This document shows positions 1 to 8,496 of a DNA stretch of 32,557 nt, piece after piece. Numbering within the stretch: position 1 is the stretch's first letter; the number at the start of each line of letters is the position of its first letter. A program made the position numbers and the translations under genes. The stretch is taken from assembly GCA_900299255.1 (NCBI GenBank), contig OMJB01000027.1, positions 1-32,557 of the forward strand, read 5' to 3'. The notes under the pieces were generated by a model that worked only from the letters and a program-made list of their open reading frames with translations, did no database searches and had not been told where the DNA came from. The stretch comes from Sphingobacteriales bacterium (GTDB lineage: Bacteria; Bacteroidota; Bacteroidia; Chitinophagales; Chitinophagaceae).

Positions 1-648
1 ATTGGTGGTAGTGCGGTAAGCCTGCCCTGCACCACCCGATGCCATCAGCGTACACTTGGCCAGAAGTTTCTCAATATTGTTGTTCTCCAGGTTTAGTGCA
101 TAAACGCCGTAACACGTAATATCCGGAGTTGATTTTGTTACCAGGTACCCCAGATGGTGCTGGGTAATAATATCAAGTACAAACCAGTGATTGTAAATCT
201 TAATATTACTGTAATGTTTCGATTCTTCTACGAGTGCACGTTCTATTTCAAATCCAGTAACGTCTTTGTGATGCAGTATCCTGGACTCTGAATGCCCCCC
301 TTCCTTGCCCAGCAAATAACTTCCGGACTTGTCTTTATCAAAGTTAGCACCCCAGTCTATTATTTCATTTACTCTTTGCGGGCCTTCCTTTATTACTATC
401 TCTACTATCTTTTCATTGCATAGCCCGTCTCCGGCTATAAGAGTATCTTCTATGTGCTTTTTATAGCTGTCGTTGGCTATATCATTTACTACTGCAATAC
501 CTCCCTGAGCATACTTTGTATTGGTTTCATCAGTTGTTGCCTTCGTAAGAATGGTTATTGTTTTATCAGGGAAACGGCGAGCAGTTTTGATAGCGAATGT
601 TAATCCTGCTATCCCCGAACCAATAACCAGAAAATCAGTTTTCAGCAT
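1..648 (-). CDS. nadB: L-aspartate oxidase, N-terminal part (cut by window edge)
   Basis: L-aspartate oxidase oxidises L-aspartate to iminoaspartate with FAD, the first step of de novo NAD synthesis, in the cytoplasm. The frame is open from the ATG at 646-648 (minus strand) to the window edge, giving 216 residues of a protein that is normally about 530. Visible features are the N-terminal FAD dinucleotide-binding motif VIGSGIAG (about residues 8-15), the family motif TKYAQGGIA (about 45-53) and the active-site segment EGGHSESRILH (about 117-127), typical of the NadB/succinate dehydrogenase flavoprotein fold. The HSxxRI pattern and the lack of a succinate dehydrogenase-like histidyl-FAD context favour NadB. 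A weak -7-like TACCTTTA (reverse strand) lies about 25 nt upstream of the ATG. The C-terminal half lies outside the window, so integrity cannot be judged. Confidence 0.9.
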   Translation of the reverse strand, partial: MLKTDFLVIGSGIAGLTFAIKTARRFPDKTITILTKATTDETNTKYAQGGIAVVNDIANDSYKKHIEDTLIAGDGLCNEKIVEIVIKEGPQRVNEIIDWGANFDKDKSGSYLLGKEGGHSESRILHHKDVTGFEIERALVEESKHYSNIKIYNHWFVLDIITQHHLGYLVTKSTPDITCYGVYALNLENNNIEKLLAKCTLMASGGAGQAYRTTTN

Positions 649-729
649 AGGTATTTCGTTTAGGATATATATAAAGGTATAAGACAAATTGCATCCTCAG
701 CGCGTATTTGGGAAAACGGTAGGCAAAAT

Positions 730-754
730 AGAAAATGCCCCCGGTTCGGGGGCA
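730..754 (-). terminator. Rho-independent terminator after the EGF-like lipoprotein gene
   Basis: Read on the minus strand, an 8-bp G/C-rich stem (TGCCCCCG / CGGGGGCA, 736-754) with a 3-nt loop is followed directly by a T-rich run (TTTTCTATTTT). It lies 30 bp past the stop codon at 784 and so ends that transcript before nadB. Confidence 0.8.
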
Positions 755-783
755 CTGATATTATTAATTTCCACAAAAGTGAT

Positions 784-1332
784 TTACTTGTTCCAAGCTG
801 ATGGGTCACTACCATCTGGCAGGTAATATCCAAAGTCATTAGGAACATTGGTAGCAGTGTCAATAACTTCGTACCTCATTGAAATTGAACCATACTGCCC
901 GTAAGTGCTGTTGGAAGAAATATAACCCTGCCCAAATACAACATAGCCTTCCAGCTGCTGGTTGGGGATATAAATTGTGTCGGCAATTACGTAGGCTTTG
1001 ATGGGACTCTGGAAGTAATTGTAAAAATTCTTTATGATTACATCCGTGATTTTGTTTACCTTTTCAATACTTACCGGATACTGAGCCGCATTAGTAATAG
1101 ACCCTTTTTCATAAACTGCCCATGCCCCAATAAACTTGTCACGAGAAACTGTTTCACAATTAGAACCTTCGTAACCCGACGGGCAGGTGCAAATACCTCT
1201 ATCGCACACTCCATTATGGGCACAAACTATTGTCTTACACTTATCCGGATTGCATGAAACATAAGTAAAAGAAAGCGCAACAGACAAAGTACCCAATGCA
1301 GTAACCAGAATTTTTTTCAAAGACATCTTCAT
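784..1332 (-). CDS. Lipoprotein with one EGF-like domain
   Basis: Predicted outer-membrane or periplasmic lipoprotein of unknown function, 182 residues. It begins with a signal peptide ending in a lipobox at YVSC (Cys27), followed at once by a six-cysteine EGF-like module: Cys32, 37, 43, 48, 50 and 59, with the GYEGSNC signature near its end. The remaining 120 residues look like a small beta-rich domain with no family I recognise. EGF-like lipoproteins of this layout are common in Chitinophagaceae (family knowledge), but no ligand is implied. The start may be the first ATG or the ATG two codons later (1326); both keep the signal peptide. The gene is monocistronic by appearance: a 165-bp gap separates it from the amidase and a strong terminator follows it. 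Confidence 0.8.
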   Translation of the reverse strand: MKMSLKKILVTALGTLSVALSFTYVSCNPDKCKTIVCAHNGVCDRGICTCPSGYEGSNCETVSRDKFIGAWAVYEKGSITNAAQYPVSIEKVNKITDVIIKNFYNYFQSPIKAYVIADTIYIPNQQLEGYVVFGQGYISSNSTYGQYGSISMRYEVIDTATNVPNDFGYYLPDGSDPSAWNK

Positions 1333-1497
1333 TATCGTTTCGAAGTTTTAATGAGCATAAAAGTAAAAAATAATCATAAAAGTACAATTAAAAACCGTAC
1401 TCCAGCCTGCTGCATTCGCAACGGGCAGTTATTTACAGGTATAAATATATTCCATAAGCCGCACTAAACTATAAAATTCAAAAAATATTTTTTAATG

Positions 1498-2337
1498 CTA
1501 TTTTTCTACATCTGCCTTATAGCTTCTGATTCCTTTAAAAATTGCCAGTGCCACTTCAAACTGCCCTCTCTCTGAATTAAGGTAAGCCTCCTCTTCAATA
1601 TTGGTAATAAAGCCAATTTCTACGAGCACGCCCGGCATTGCACTTCCTGCAAGTACTTCCAGCGGAAGCTGTTTTACACCGAGGTCAGGCCTGTTTTGCA
1701 GAGCAAACTGCTCCTGTATCTTGCTTCCTAAAGAGACACTTTTTGCCAGAAACACTTGTGAGTATTGTGCAATAATGATAGCAGTTTGTGGGTCGTTTTC
1801 ATCCAGCAGGCCCGATTCATTAGTGACATTCTCGCTGTACTCCCCTATTGATTTCTCTTTTTGGTAGTTCCTTCTTAATGCCAGCACATAGGTTTCCACC
1901 CCGCTCCGCTTGGTTTCATGATGCTTTACCTGCCGGTAAATCGGTTGTTTAACTGTCTTATGGTGTTTCTTTACCGTCTTATACCCTTCCAGCACCCTTG
2001 TGTATGTGAATGGCGTGGAGTTAACATGCACGGCAATAAACAGGTCGGCACTTGCCTGATTGGCTATTTCATGCCTGTCTACCAATGAGGGGTAAGAATC
2101 AGTTGTGCGGGTGTAAATCACTTGCACATCCTTTATACTATCGGCGAATATCTTACCTAGTTTCAGCGATACAGCTAGTGTAATGTCTTTCTCCATTGAT
2201 ATAGCCCCTCTTGCACCTACATCTTTACCTCCGTGGCCTGCATCAATTACTATCTTGTTTATTTTTTTCCCTTTTGCTGATACCAGAGCGGGAGAAGCAA
2301 AAAGCATCAGTATGACGAGAATGATCTTTGAACGCAT
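1498..2337 (-). CDS. N-acetylmuramoyl-L-alanine amidase (Amidase_3), exported
   Basis: Zinc amidase that cuts the bond between N-acetylmuramic acid and L-alanine in peptidoglycan, probably in the periplasm during cell separation or turnover. The 279-residue protein has a signal peptide (residues 1-21, ending ALVSA) and one Amidase_3 domain from about residue 27 to the end. Zinc ligands are visible as His in IDAGHGG (about 34), Glu in MEKD (about 49) and His in AVHVNS (about 104); the catalytic Glu is in LVEIGF near residue 242. An insertion of about 60 residues rich in His and Lys follows the HVNS motif and probably covers the active site. It is divergent from lptD with 71 bp between the starts, a neighbourhood often seen in Bacteroidota. 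It also serves as an internal comparison for the degenerate amidase domain near 13.1-13.7 kb. Confidence 0.9.
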   Translation of the reverse strand: MRSKIILVILMLFASPALVSAKGKKINKIVIDAGHGGKDVGARGAISMEKDITLAVSLKLGKIFADSIKDVQVIYTRTTDSYPSLVDRHEIANQASADLFIAVHVNSTPFTYTRVLEGYKTVKKHHKTVKQPIYRQVKHHETKRSGVETYVLALRRNYQKEKSIGEYSENVTNESGLLDENDPQTAIIIAQYSQVFLAKSVSLGSKIQEQFALQNRPDLGVKQLPLEVLAGSAMPGVLVEIGFITNIEEEAYLNSERGQFEVALAIFKGIRSYKADVEK

Positions 2338-2392
2338 AATTATGTTTCACAAAAGATTAAATATACAGACTGTAAAAACGCTGCCAATTAAG

Positions 2393-2400
2393 TATTTTTG
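2393..2400 (+). promoter_or_regulatory. Candidate -7 box for lptD
   Basis: TATTTTTG matches the Bacteroidota -7 consensus TAnnTTTG exactly. It ends only 8 nt before the ATG at 2409, which would leave almost no leader. Either the mRNA is near-leaderless or translation starts at the ATG at 2469. No convincing -33 TTTG is seen. Confidence 0.4.
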
Positions 2401-2408
2401 CTACGTTC

Positions 2409-5123
2409 ATGAGCCTGAGCGGTAAATTTATTTCAAAATTTCCATCCTTTCGTTGCTTTACTTACTGTATGGCAATCATTTTTATATTCTTTATAACAAA
2501 TAAAGGATATTGCCAGGCTGAAAAACCGTTGCAAATTACATCCTCAGGTATACAGAATGACAGCCTGAAAAAAGGTGCCGACACGATAACTATTGGCCTG
2601 GATTCTTTTGGTAAAGACAGCCTGAAAAAGGGCCCAGTGGCTACAGTTTCAGATACCACCCACCGCAGGCAGCTGGAGGAGTCTATGGGCATCACCATAT
2701 CCAAAGATGCACTCGATGCTGTGATCACAGCAACTGCACTCGACTCAGCTGTAATGGACATGGAGCACAACCTCTTTTACCTGTATAAGAATGCCCGCGT
2801 AAATTATCAGGACGTGCAGCTGGACGCAGGGCAGGTTACTTACGAGCAAGCTACAAGCATCATCACTGCGGCCCCATATGCCGGGCATACAGATTCGGCC
2901 GGAGAGAAGCAGACTTTCAAGCAGGGATCTGAGAAATTCACTTACGATTCCATGCAGTATAATTTTAAGAGCAAGCGGGCTATTGTAAGGAATGTTCATT
3001 CGCAGTACGGCGAAGGCTATGTATTCAGCGAGCAGGTGAAGCGCAACCCCGATCAGTCTATATACGGGTACCACAGCGTATATACCACCTGCGCCCTTGA
3101 TACCCCTCACTTTGGTATCAATGCCCGGAAGATCAAGGTCATTCCAGGCAAAGTAATAGTATCAGGATCGTGTAACATATCAATAGAGGGCGTACCTACC
3201 CCACTCTACCTGCCATTTGGTATTTTCCCGGTATCACAAACCCAGAAATCGGGATTTGTGCTGCCTACCTATACAGTAGAGGCAGCCCGTGGGCTGGGGT
3301 TGCTGAATGGTGGCTACTACGTATACCTTAACGATAAAATGGACCTGCTGGCTCAAGCCAACATCTATACCAAGGGCAGCTATGCACTCAGCGGCATGAC
3401 CGACTACAACAGCATTTACCGCTACAAGGGGGCGCTCAGGTTTTCGTATGCCTACAACAAGACAGGTGAAGACTTTGAGCCGGGAGCCTCTATCACTAAG
3501 GATTTCATGATCAACTGGACCCACAACTCAGACGGCAAGGCTATACCTGGCCAGAGTTTTAACGCATCGGTTGAGGCCGGGTCATCATCTTTCTATTCCA
3601 ACAACAGCTACGACCCCAATAAAATCCTTAACAACCAATATTCATCCAATATCAGTTATGCCAAGAACTGGCAAGGCAAGCCGCTGGGGCTTACGGTGAG
3701 TGCCCTGCACAGCCAGAACACACAAACCAAGCAGATCAATGTAACCCTGCCTGCTGTGAATTTTCATATTACCCAGTTTAACCCGCTGCAAAGCAAGCGC
3801 AGGATAACCCCCAGGTGGTATGACAAGATTACATCCAGCTACAACCTGGACCTGCTGAACCGTACTGTTTTCTACGACAGCACTTTTGACCTCAGCAAAC
3901 TTTCTTTCGATAAGTTTCAGTTTGGCATACACCATTCTATACCCATCAGCGCATCGTATACCGTGCTGCGGTATGTAAATATGTCGTTCAGTGTGAACTA
4001 CAATGAATACTGGCTTACCAACAAAATTTACCAGGGCTGGAACGCCGCCGATGGCAAGGTGGACAGCCAGGTTTCTAATGGGTTTTATACTGCTCGCGAT
4101 TTCAATGCCGGTGTTAACTTCTCAACCCGCATATACGGTATGAAGCTGTTCAAGAAGGGCAGCCTGCGCGGTATAAGGCATGTGCTTACGCCTGCGGTGG
4201 GTTTCCTGTACCATCCGGATTTTGGTGCTTCGCCCTTCAACTATTACTACCGCGCACACCTCGATTCCTCCACCAACCCATTTACAGCTACCTACCTTTC
4301 GCCCTACCCCAATTCAGTGGTGGGTGTGCCACCGAATGGCAAAGCCGGCCAGGTGTCTTTTGGTGTGAGCAATAACCTGCAAATAAAAGTCCGCTCATCA
4401 AAAGACACTGTTACGGGCTTTAAAAACATTACCCTTATAGATGCCCTTGGTGCCAATGTGGCTTACAACCTGGCTGTAGACTCGTTCCAGTGGAGCAGTA
4501 TTGGGCTGAATTTCCGCACCAATGTGCTGGATAAGATCAACATCAGTTCATCTGCAGCTTTTGACCCATATGCATTTGACTACGACTATGGCCGCCGCCT
4601 GCCGCAGACCATGAATGAAAAAGGATTTGGGCTGGCACGATTCAAAAATGCCTCACTGTCGCTGGGTACCAATTTCCACTCAAAACCCAAGGGCGGGGCT
4701 AAGAACCCAACCACCAGTGCCGAATACGGCCGCATTATGCGCAATGCCGGCTACAACGACTATGTAGATTTCAACATTCCGTGGAGCTTTAACTTCAGCT
4801 ATTCGCTTACATTGAGCCAGACGTACAACGCCTCATCAAAGCGCGATACTATGGTGCTGAACCATAGCTTTACACTGGCAGGAGAGCTGCAGCTTACTGA
4901 GCGCTGGAAACTGACCGTAAATACAGGCTATAACCTCGATATACATCAGGTAACCCTATCGTCAATTGATGTGTACCGCGACCTGCACTGCTGGCAAATG
5001 CACTTCCAGACGTTTCCTTTCGGCCCGCGCAAAAGCTTCAATTTTACGCTCAACGTAAAATCATCAATCTTACAAGACCTGAAACTTACCCGCAGAAGAG
5101 ACTATAGGGACACGCCGAATTAG
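2409..5123 (+). CDS. lptD: LPS-assembly protein LptD-like outer membrane barrel
   Basis: Putative outer-membrane beta-barrel that inserts lipopolysaccharide into the outer leaflet at the end of the Lpt pathway. The 904-residue protein starts with a signal peptide (hydrophobic stretch at about 21-30, cleavage likely after GYCQ at residue 36). A low-complexity linker follows, then an OstA-like periplasmic domain from about 110 to 290 with regularly spaced beta-strands. The diagnostic plug-to-barrel segment IEGVPTPLYLPFGIFPVS and the following KSGFVLP lie at about 260-284. The remainder is aromatic-rich amphipathic strands to the C-terminus. Bacteroidota LptD homologues have this size and layout (family knowledge). 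The ATG at codon 21 (2469) would still give a signal peptide and fits the nearby -7 box better. It is divergent from the amidase gene. Confidence 0.85.
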   Translation: MSLSGKFISKFPSFRCFTYCMAIIFIFFITNKGYCQAEKPLQITSSGIQNDSLKKGADTITIGLDSFGKDSLKKGPVATVSDTTHRRQLEESMGITISKDALDAVITATALDSAVMDMEHNLFYLYKNARVNYQDVQLDAGQVTYEQATSIITAAPYAGHTDSAGEKQTFKQGSEKFTYDSMQYNFKSKRAIVRNVHSQYGEGYVFSEQVKRNPDQSIYGYHSVYTTCALDTPHFGINARKIKVIPGKVIVSGSCNISIEGVPTPLYLPFGIFPVSQTQKSGFVLPTYTVEAARGLGLLNGGYYVYLNDKMDLLAQANIYTKGSYALSGMTDYNSIYRYKGALRFSYAYNKTGEDFEPGASITKDFMINWTHNSDGKAIPGQSFNASVEAGSSSFYSNNSYDPNKILNNQYSSNISYAKNWQGKPLGLTVSALHSQNTQTKQINVTLPAVNFHITQFNPLQSKRRITPRWYDKITSSYNLDLLNRTVFYDSTFDLSKLSFDKFQFGIHHSIPISASYTVLRYVNMSFSVNYNEYWLTNKIYQGWNAADGKVDSQVSNGFYTARDFNAGVNFSTRIYGMKLFKKGSLRGIRHVLTPAVGFLYHPDFGASPFNYYYRAHLDSSTNPFTATYLSPYPNSVVGVPPNGKAGQVSFGVSNNLQIKVRSSKDTVTGFKNITLIDALGANVAYNLAVDSFQWSSIGLNFRTNVLDKINISSSAAFDPYAFDYDYGRRLPQTMNEKGFGLARFKNASLSLGTNFHSKPKGGAKNPTTSAEYGRIMRNAGYNDYVDFNIPWSFNFSYSLTLSQTYNASSKRDTMVLNHSFTLAGELQLTERWKLTVNTGYNLDIHQVTLSSIDVYRDLHCWQMHFQTFPFGPRKSFNFTLNVKSSILQDLKLTRRRDYRDTPN

Positions 5124-5128
5124 TAGTT

Positions 5129-5178
5129 GGGGATTTGGAATTAGGGGTTAGGAATTGGGAAATGGGGGTTTGGGGAGG
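5129..5178. repeat. G-rich tract after lptD
   Basis: Just after the lptD stop codon the plus strand carries five runs of three or more G (5129-5132, 5144-5147, 5157-5159, 5164-5168, 5172-5175) separated by short A/T-rich spacers, with a rough repeat of GGAATTnGGG. The spacing allows a G-quadruplex in the plus strand or the lptD mRNA 3' end. Degenerate GGGATTAGGAATT-type tracts are common between Bacteroidota genes. Confidence 0.5.
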
Positions 5179-5287
5179 TAGGTTATTGGTATTTTGTTTA
5201 ACGGTCATTTTAGGGTGTATTTTTGAGCTTTGCCTGTACTTGGTTGGTCAAGAAAAACACAGACAAAGGCGAATGACTCTGAGTAAT

Positions 5288-6094
5288 TTACTCTAGCCTA
5301 AAAACTATTGGCTGGGTCAAATACTCTTTGACTTTGCAATCGTCAAATATTGCAGGGCTCCATTTCGGCATCCACGATATTACTTTGTATGCTTCCTGAT
5401 CACATCCTCCTCCTAATCGATTTAAGAGCGTAATATCAGATACACTTCCGTCTTCGTTAACGCAGAATTTTACATTTATCCTGCCTGTGATATTCTTGTG
5501 CCGTGCAACTTCAGGATAGCGAAAAGCGCGAGTCAGGAAATCTTTCAGATCAAATAGAGGCTTTGGAAAAATGTAAAATGGCATAAACGATATTTCATTC
5601 CCCTGTTCATCAAAGCTTTTTCCAGTTACCGCTGTATCGTTATATTTGTGTTGTTCTTTTCTTTTTATTTTTATTTTTATTTTGCCACTACGGTAGTAAC
5701 TCACTAATTCCCCTACCAGCCAACCCTCTTTGTAATTTGCTGTGTACCAGATGTTGCCGGTAGTATCATAAAATCCTTCCCATTTCCCGGTTCTTAAATC
5801 ATTAATAAAATTGCCCTGCCATTTTTTATGACCGTGATTATAATAATAAACAAAGTAGCCATCTTTGGTTTCTTTTTCCAGGTCTGAGTAATAACCGGTC
5901 ATTTGTAAGTTATTATTCAGATAATAGTCTTCTATTTTAAACCTGCTGCCTTCTTTATGGATTACCCGGTAATACTCGGCATTATCAAAAGTTCCCTTGT
6001 TCCAGTCATGATCGTAGTAAACAGTATCGCCCTGGCAGTAACCAGTAGCTGAGCATATAATCAAAAAGATGAATAGGCTAATGGTTTTACTCAT
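5288..6094 (-). CDS. Exported MORN-repeat protein with TonB C-terminal domain
   Basis: Secreted or periplasmic protein of 268 residues, function unknown. Translation most likely starts at the ATG at 6092-6094, which gives a clean signal peptide (MSKTISLFIFLIICSATGYC, residues 1-20); the longer frame begins 16 codons earlier and spoils it. The middle, about residues 60-150, holds MORN/YwqK-like repeats of the type GYFVYYYN, GKWEGFYDTTGN and GELVSYYRSGKIK. The C-terminal 90 residues form a TonB C-terminal domain: FRYPEVARHKNITGRINVKF, then a VNEDGSVSDITLL segment, ending at PIVFRLE. Proteins joining these two domains are frequent in Bacteroidota and lack the ExbB-interacting N-terminal helix of true TonB, so a role in energising a receptor is doubtful. 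It converges with lptD across 164 bp. Confidence 0.8.
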   Translation of the reverse strand: MSKTISLFIFLIICSATGYCQGDTVYYDHDWNKGTFDNAEYYRVIHKEGSRFKIEDYYLNNNLQMTGYYSDLEKETKDGYFVYYYNHGHKKWQGNFINDLRTGKWEGFYDTTGNIWYTANYKEGWLVGELVSYYRSGKIKIKIKRKEQHKYNDTAVTGKSFDEQGNEISFMPFYIFPKPLFDLKDFLTRAFRYPEVARHKNITGRINVKFCVNEDGSVSDITLLNRLGGGCDQEAYKVISWMPKWSPAIFDDCKVKEYLTQPIVFRLE

Positions 6095-6239
6095 TGTATG
6101 AAGATTTGTAAGCTGAGCCAAATATATGATTGATTTAAACAAATTTACTCGCTATTGCTTTCTTTTGTGCCAGTAGAATTTCTGAATGAAATACAATGCC
6201 ACTATAAATTCAACAACACTGCAGCACTACAGGGGTTTC

Positions 6240-6271
6240 TCATTTCGCCCCGGAGGCTGCATTCGAAATGA
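6240..6271. repeat. REP-like inverted repeat
   Basis: Eight-base arms TCATTTCG (6240-6247) and CGAAATGA (6264-6271) enclose a 16-base G/C-rich loop. Similar CATTTCG...CGAAATG palindromes occur in many copies between genes of some Bacteroidota (recalled, not checked here). Confidence 0.5.
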
Positions 6272-6292
6272 CGGTGCTTTCAACTTTGCCGG

Positions 6293-6384
6293 ACTTCCGG
6301 TTGCAGAAAAAATGCGGCAAAAAATTAAGTAATTGATTATTAACAATTTAAATTTCCGGTTACTTCCGTTTTACTTCCGGTTGC
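6293..6384. repeat. Two copies of a 12-mer in a TTCCGG-rich tract
   Basis: ACTTCCGGTTGC occurs at 6293-6304 and again exactly 80 nt later at 6373-6384. Around the second copy the motif is echoed as TTTCCGGTTACTTCCG and GCTTCCGCC. Confidence 0.5.
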
Positions 6385-6410
6385 TTCCGCCTGCCTGCCG
6401 GTGTGTCTCG

Positions 6411-6458
6411 TCCTGATTTTGGTAGACTTTTGGTTAGAAAATCCTGATTTTGGTTGAC
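6411..6458. repeat. 17-nt direct repeat, 31-nt period
   Basis: TCCTGATTTTGGTAGAC (6411-6427) and TCCTGATTTTGGTTGAC (6442-6458) differ at one base. Repeated near-terminal units of this size are characteristic of IS21-family ends, so this may be the remnant of one end of such an element. No transposase remains nearby, so the assignment is speculative. Confidence 0.35.
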
Positions 6459-6485
6459 AACCATTTTGCGATTGAAGTAAACTCC

Positions 6486-6620
6486 ATGCCACCTGCGCCC
6501 TTTGTAAATATCAGCTTTATGGAGGAAATTGCAAAATTGAAATTCTATGACGGGACATATACGGCTTATGATGGGACGGGTGTGGACTGTGATGGAAAAA
6601 AGTTGGAGAGATCTAGTTGA
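6486..6620 (+). CDS. Possible 44-codon ORF, doubtful
   Basis: An ATG-started frame of 44 codons, with an in-frame second ATG at 6519, encodes a short acidic peptide containing KLKFYDGTYTAYDGTGVDCD. No signal peptide, membrane segment or known family is seen, and no clear ribosome-binding site precedes it. It sits directly after the 17-nt direct repeats, so it may be a fragment of a lost gene or chance. Confidence 0.15.
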   Translation: MPPAPFVNISFMEEIAKLKFYDGTYTAYDGTGVDCDGKKLERSS

Positions 6621-6988
6621 ATAAACAGCATATTTAAGCGTAATTTTTAAATGGTAGGCGTGAACTCGGCAGTCGCCCTCCTTCGTTTTGAGCTATGGCG
6701 GGTGAGGAGAGGCCGAACTCTACAAGTGCATAAGCGGAGCCATATGCGCAACAAAAATATCTTTTATGTATGGAGCACTGAAGACAACATGGGACAATCT
6801 GTATAAGACTTCAACCCCGGTACAAAGATTTCGGCGAGTCCCGCAGAAAAAGCCGAGACACGCCGGCGACGGAAAAACAAACCAGGCTACCTCTCCCAGC
6901 CCGTTTCCCTTATTGCGTATAAATACCCAAAGTAATGTACATTTGACGTTGCTGAAATATTAACTTCAGTCGTTTATAGTAAATTAAA

Positions 6989-8398
6989 ATGTCTGTCCCC
7001 TACTCAATAGCAAACAGTGCCCCGGTGCAGATAGCCCGGCGCATTTTCAGGCATTTTGATACTATTCCGTCGTGTATTACCCTTAACCACTACCGTTTTT
7101 ATATCATTTCAAATATTGGCTATACTCTTGGCTGGGCACTGCACTCTATATGGCTGTTCATATTTCTGGCTATAGCCCAGCAGCAAATGATGTGGATACA
7201 GCTGGGCAGTATTGCCTGCCATGTTATTGCCATAATTATTAATCGCAGGGGCATACACCAACCGGCTATGGGCCTGGGCATGCTGGAGGTTGTGGTGCAC
7301 CAGGCTCTGGCTGTGTACTTTTTGGGCTGGGGCACGGGGTTTCAGTATATCATTATTGCCATTACCGTATTCCCGTTTCTGCTGCAGGATGGCAGCTGGT
7401 TGTTTAAGTCGGCATTGGTTACTATGTGTGCCGTCAGCTACATTATGCTACAGGCGTTGTGGGCAGAGCATACTCCGCTTGCGGTACTCACCCCATCGGC
7501 ATTAAGTGCATTCCGTTATTCAAATATTGTCATTTGTTTTGGGCTCATGGCCACCTGGGCTTATTTTCTTACAGTGGCTATACAGCGTGCAGAGGATGTG
7601 CTGGTGCAGCGCAATAAAGAACTTTTTCTGGCAGAAAAAGCAACAGAGCAGGCATCTATGCAGCACAAACTTGAAATGAAGGAACGGGATATGGAAATAT
7701 ACCGGCTGCGCAATGTGGAGCTGAAAAACAGCAATGAGGAAATAGCACTGCGCAACCTGCAGATAGAGGAAGAAAAGAAGAAATCTGAAAGCCTGCTGCG
7801 TAATATATTGCCTGAGGTTACAGCCAATGAGCTGCTGGCCAAAGGATCGGCCAGCACACACCGGTATGAGATGGTTACCGTAATGTTTTCTGATTTTGTG
7901 GAGTTTACCCATACAGCAGAGCAGATGTCGCCCGAGCGCCTGGTGCAGCAAATGGACACCTTCTTCAGGGTATTTGATGAAATTGTGCAGCGGCATGGGG
8001 TTGAAAAAATCAAAACCATTGGCGATGCCTATATGTGTGCAGGCGGCCTGCCGGTGGCCAATACCACCAAAGCTGAGGATGTGCTGAATGCGGCCCTTGA
8101 GATAGCAGCCTACATAAGAGCGAACAACGACCCGAGGTTCAGGATAAGAATAGGGATTCATACTGGCCAGGTGGTAGCAGGTGTGGTGGGACGGCACAAA
8201 TTTCAGTACGATATTTGGGGCGATGCTGTGAATATTGCAGCCAGAATGGAGCAAAATTCAAGCGAAGGAAAGATCAACATATCGCAGAAGACTTATGAAC
8301 TTGTAAAGGACAAATACAACTGTACTTTTCGGGGCGAACTGGAAGCCAAGAACAAGGGCAGGCTGCATATGTATTTTGTAGAAGGAAAGCTGGCGTAA
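6989..8398 (+). CDS. Membrane-bound class III adenylate cyclase
   Basis: Makes cyclic AMP from ATP at the inner membrane. The 469-residue protein has about six hydrophobic segments between residues 37 and 197, a charged coiled coil from about 205 to 270, and a class III nucleotidyl cyclase domain from about 290 to 465. Metal-binding Asp302 (MFSDFVEFT) and Asp346 (TIGDAYMC) are present. Asn415 and Arg419 of DAVNIAARM match the transition-state residues. Lys342 and Asp408 (YDIWGD) occupy the two purine-selecting positions and are the ATP-type pair, so adenylate rather than guanylate cyclase activity is predicted. All catalytic residues lie on one chain, so a homodimer would have two active sites. 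The N-terminal membrane region carries no sensor family I recognise. The gene stands alone; the next gene begins 98 bp on. Confidence 0.9.
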   Translation: MSVPYSIANSAPVQIARRIFRHFDTIPSCITLNHYRFYIISNIGYTLGWALHSIWLFIFLAIAQQQMMWIQLGSIACHVIAIIINRRGIHQPAMGLGMLEVVVHQALAVYFLGWGTGFQYIIIAITVFPFLLQDGSWLFKSALVTMCAVSYIMLQALWAEHTPLAVLTPSALSAFRYSNIVICFGLMATWAYFLTVAIQRAEDVLVQRNKELFLAEKATEQASMQHKLEMKERDMEIYRLRNVELKNSNEEIALRNLQIEEEKKKSESLLRNILPEVTANELLAKGSASTHRYEMVTVMFSDFVEFTHTAEQMSPERLVQQMDTFFRVFDEIVQRHGVEKIKTIGDAYMCAGGLPVANTTKAEDVLNAALEIAAYIRANNDPRFRIRIGIHTGQVVAGVVGRHKFQYDIWGDAVNIAARMEQNSSEGKINISQKTYELVKDKYNCTFRGELEAKNKGRLHMYFVEGKLA

Positions 8399-8496
8399 GG
8401 CATACCGGGGCAGCGTTACTCAATGACGATATACATATTATCCGTTTAAACGTAAAGCCAGAACTCATGCAATTCCGATATTTGCAAAAAGTAATT

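Larger units (their letters stand above)
6095..6988. other. Gene-poor 0.9 kb region with short repeats
   Basis: No convincing protein-coding gene is present. The region holds a REP-like inverted repeat (6240-6271), two copies of a 12-mer (6293-6304 and 6373-6384) in a TTCCGG-rich tract, a 17-nt direct repeat (6411-6458), a possible 44-codon ORF (6486-6620), and a more G/C-rich stretch (6655-6900) whose reading frames are broken by stops. This looks like the residue of past insertions. The last 30 bases before 6989 should hold the cyclase promoter, but I see no good -7 match. Confidence 0.5.

Noticed and set aside
1601-2425. Plus-strand ORFs opposite the amidase gene
   Set aside because: Antisense shadows of a gene with complete catalytic motifs.
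6766-6963. 65-codon ORF on the plus strand before the cyclase gene
   Set aside because: Composition is low-complexity (Pro, Lys, Arg, Ser), with no ribosome-binding site and no family resemblance; the other frames are equally plausible, so I did not call a gene.
7520-8254. 244-codon reverse-strand ORF inside the cyclase gene
   Set aside because: Its Cys/His/Phe-rich translation is typical of an antisense shadow, and the plus strand encodes a fully recognisable cyclase domain.
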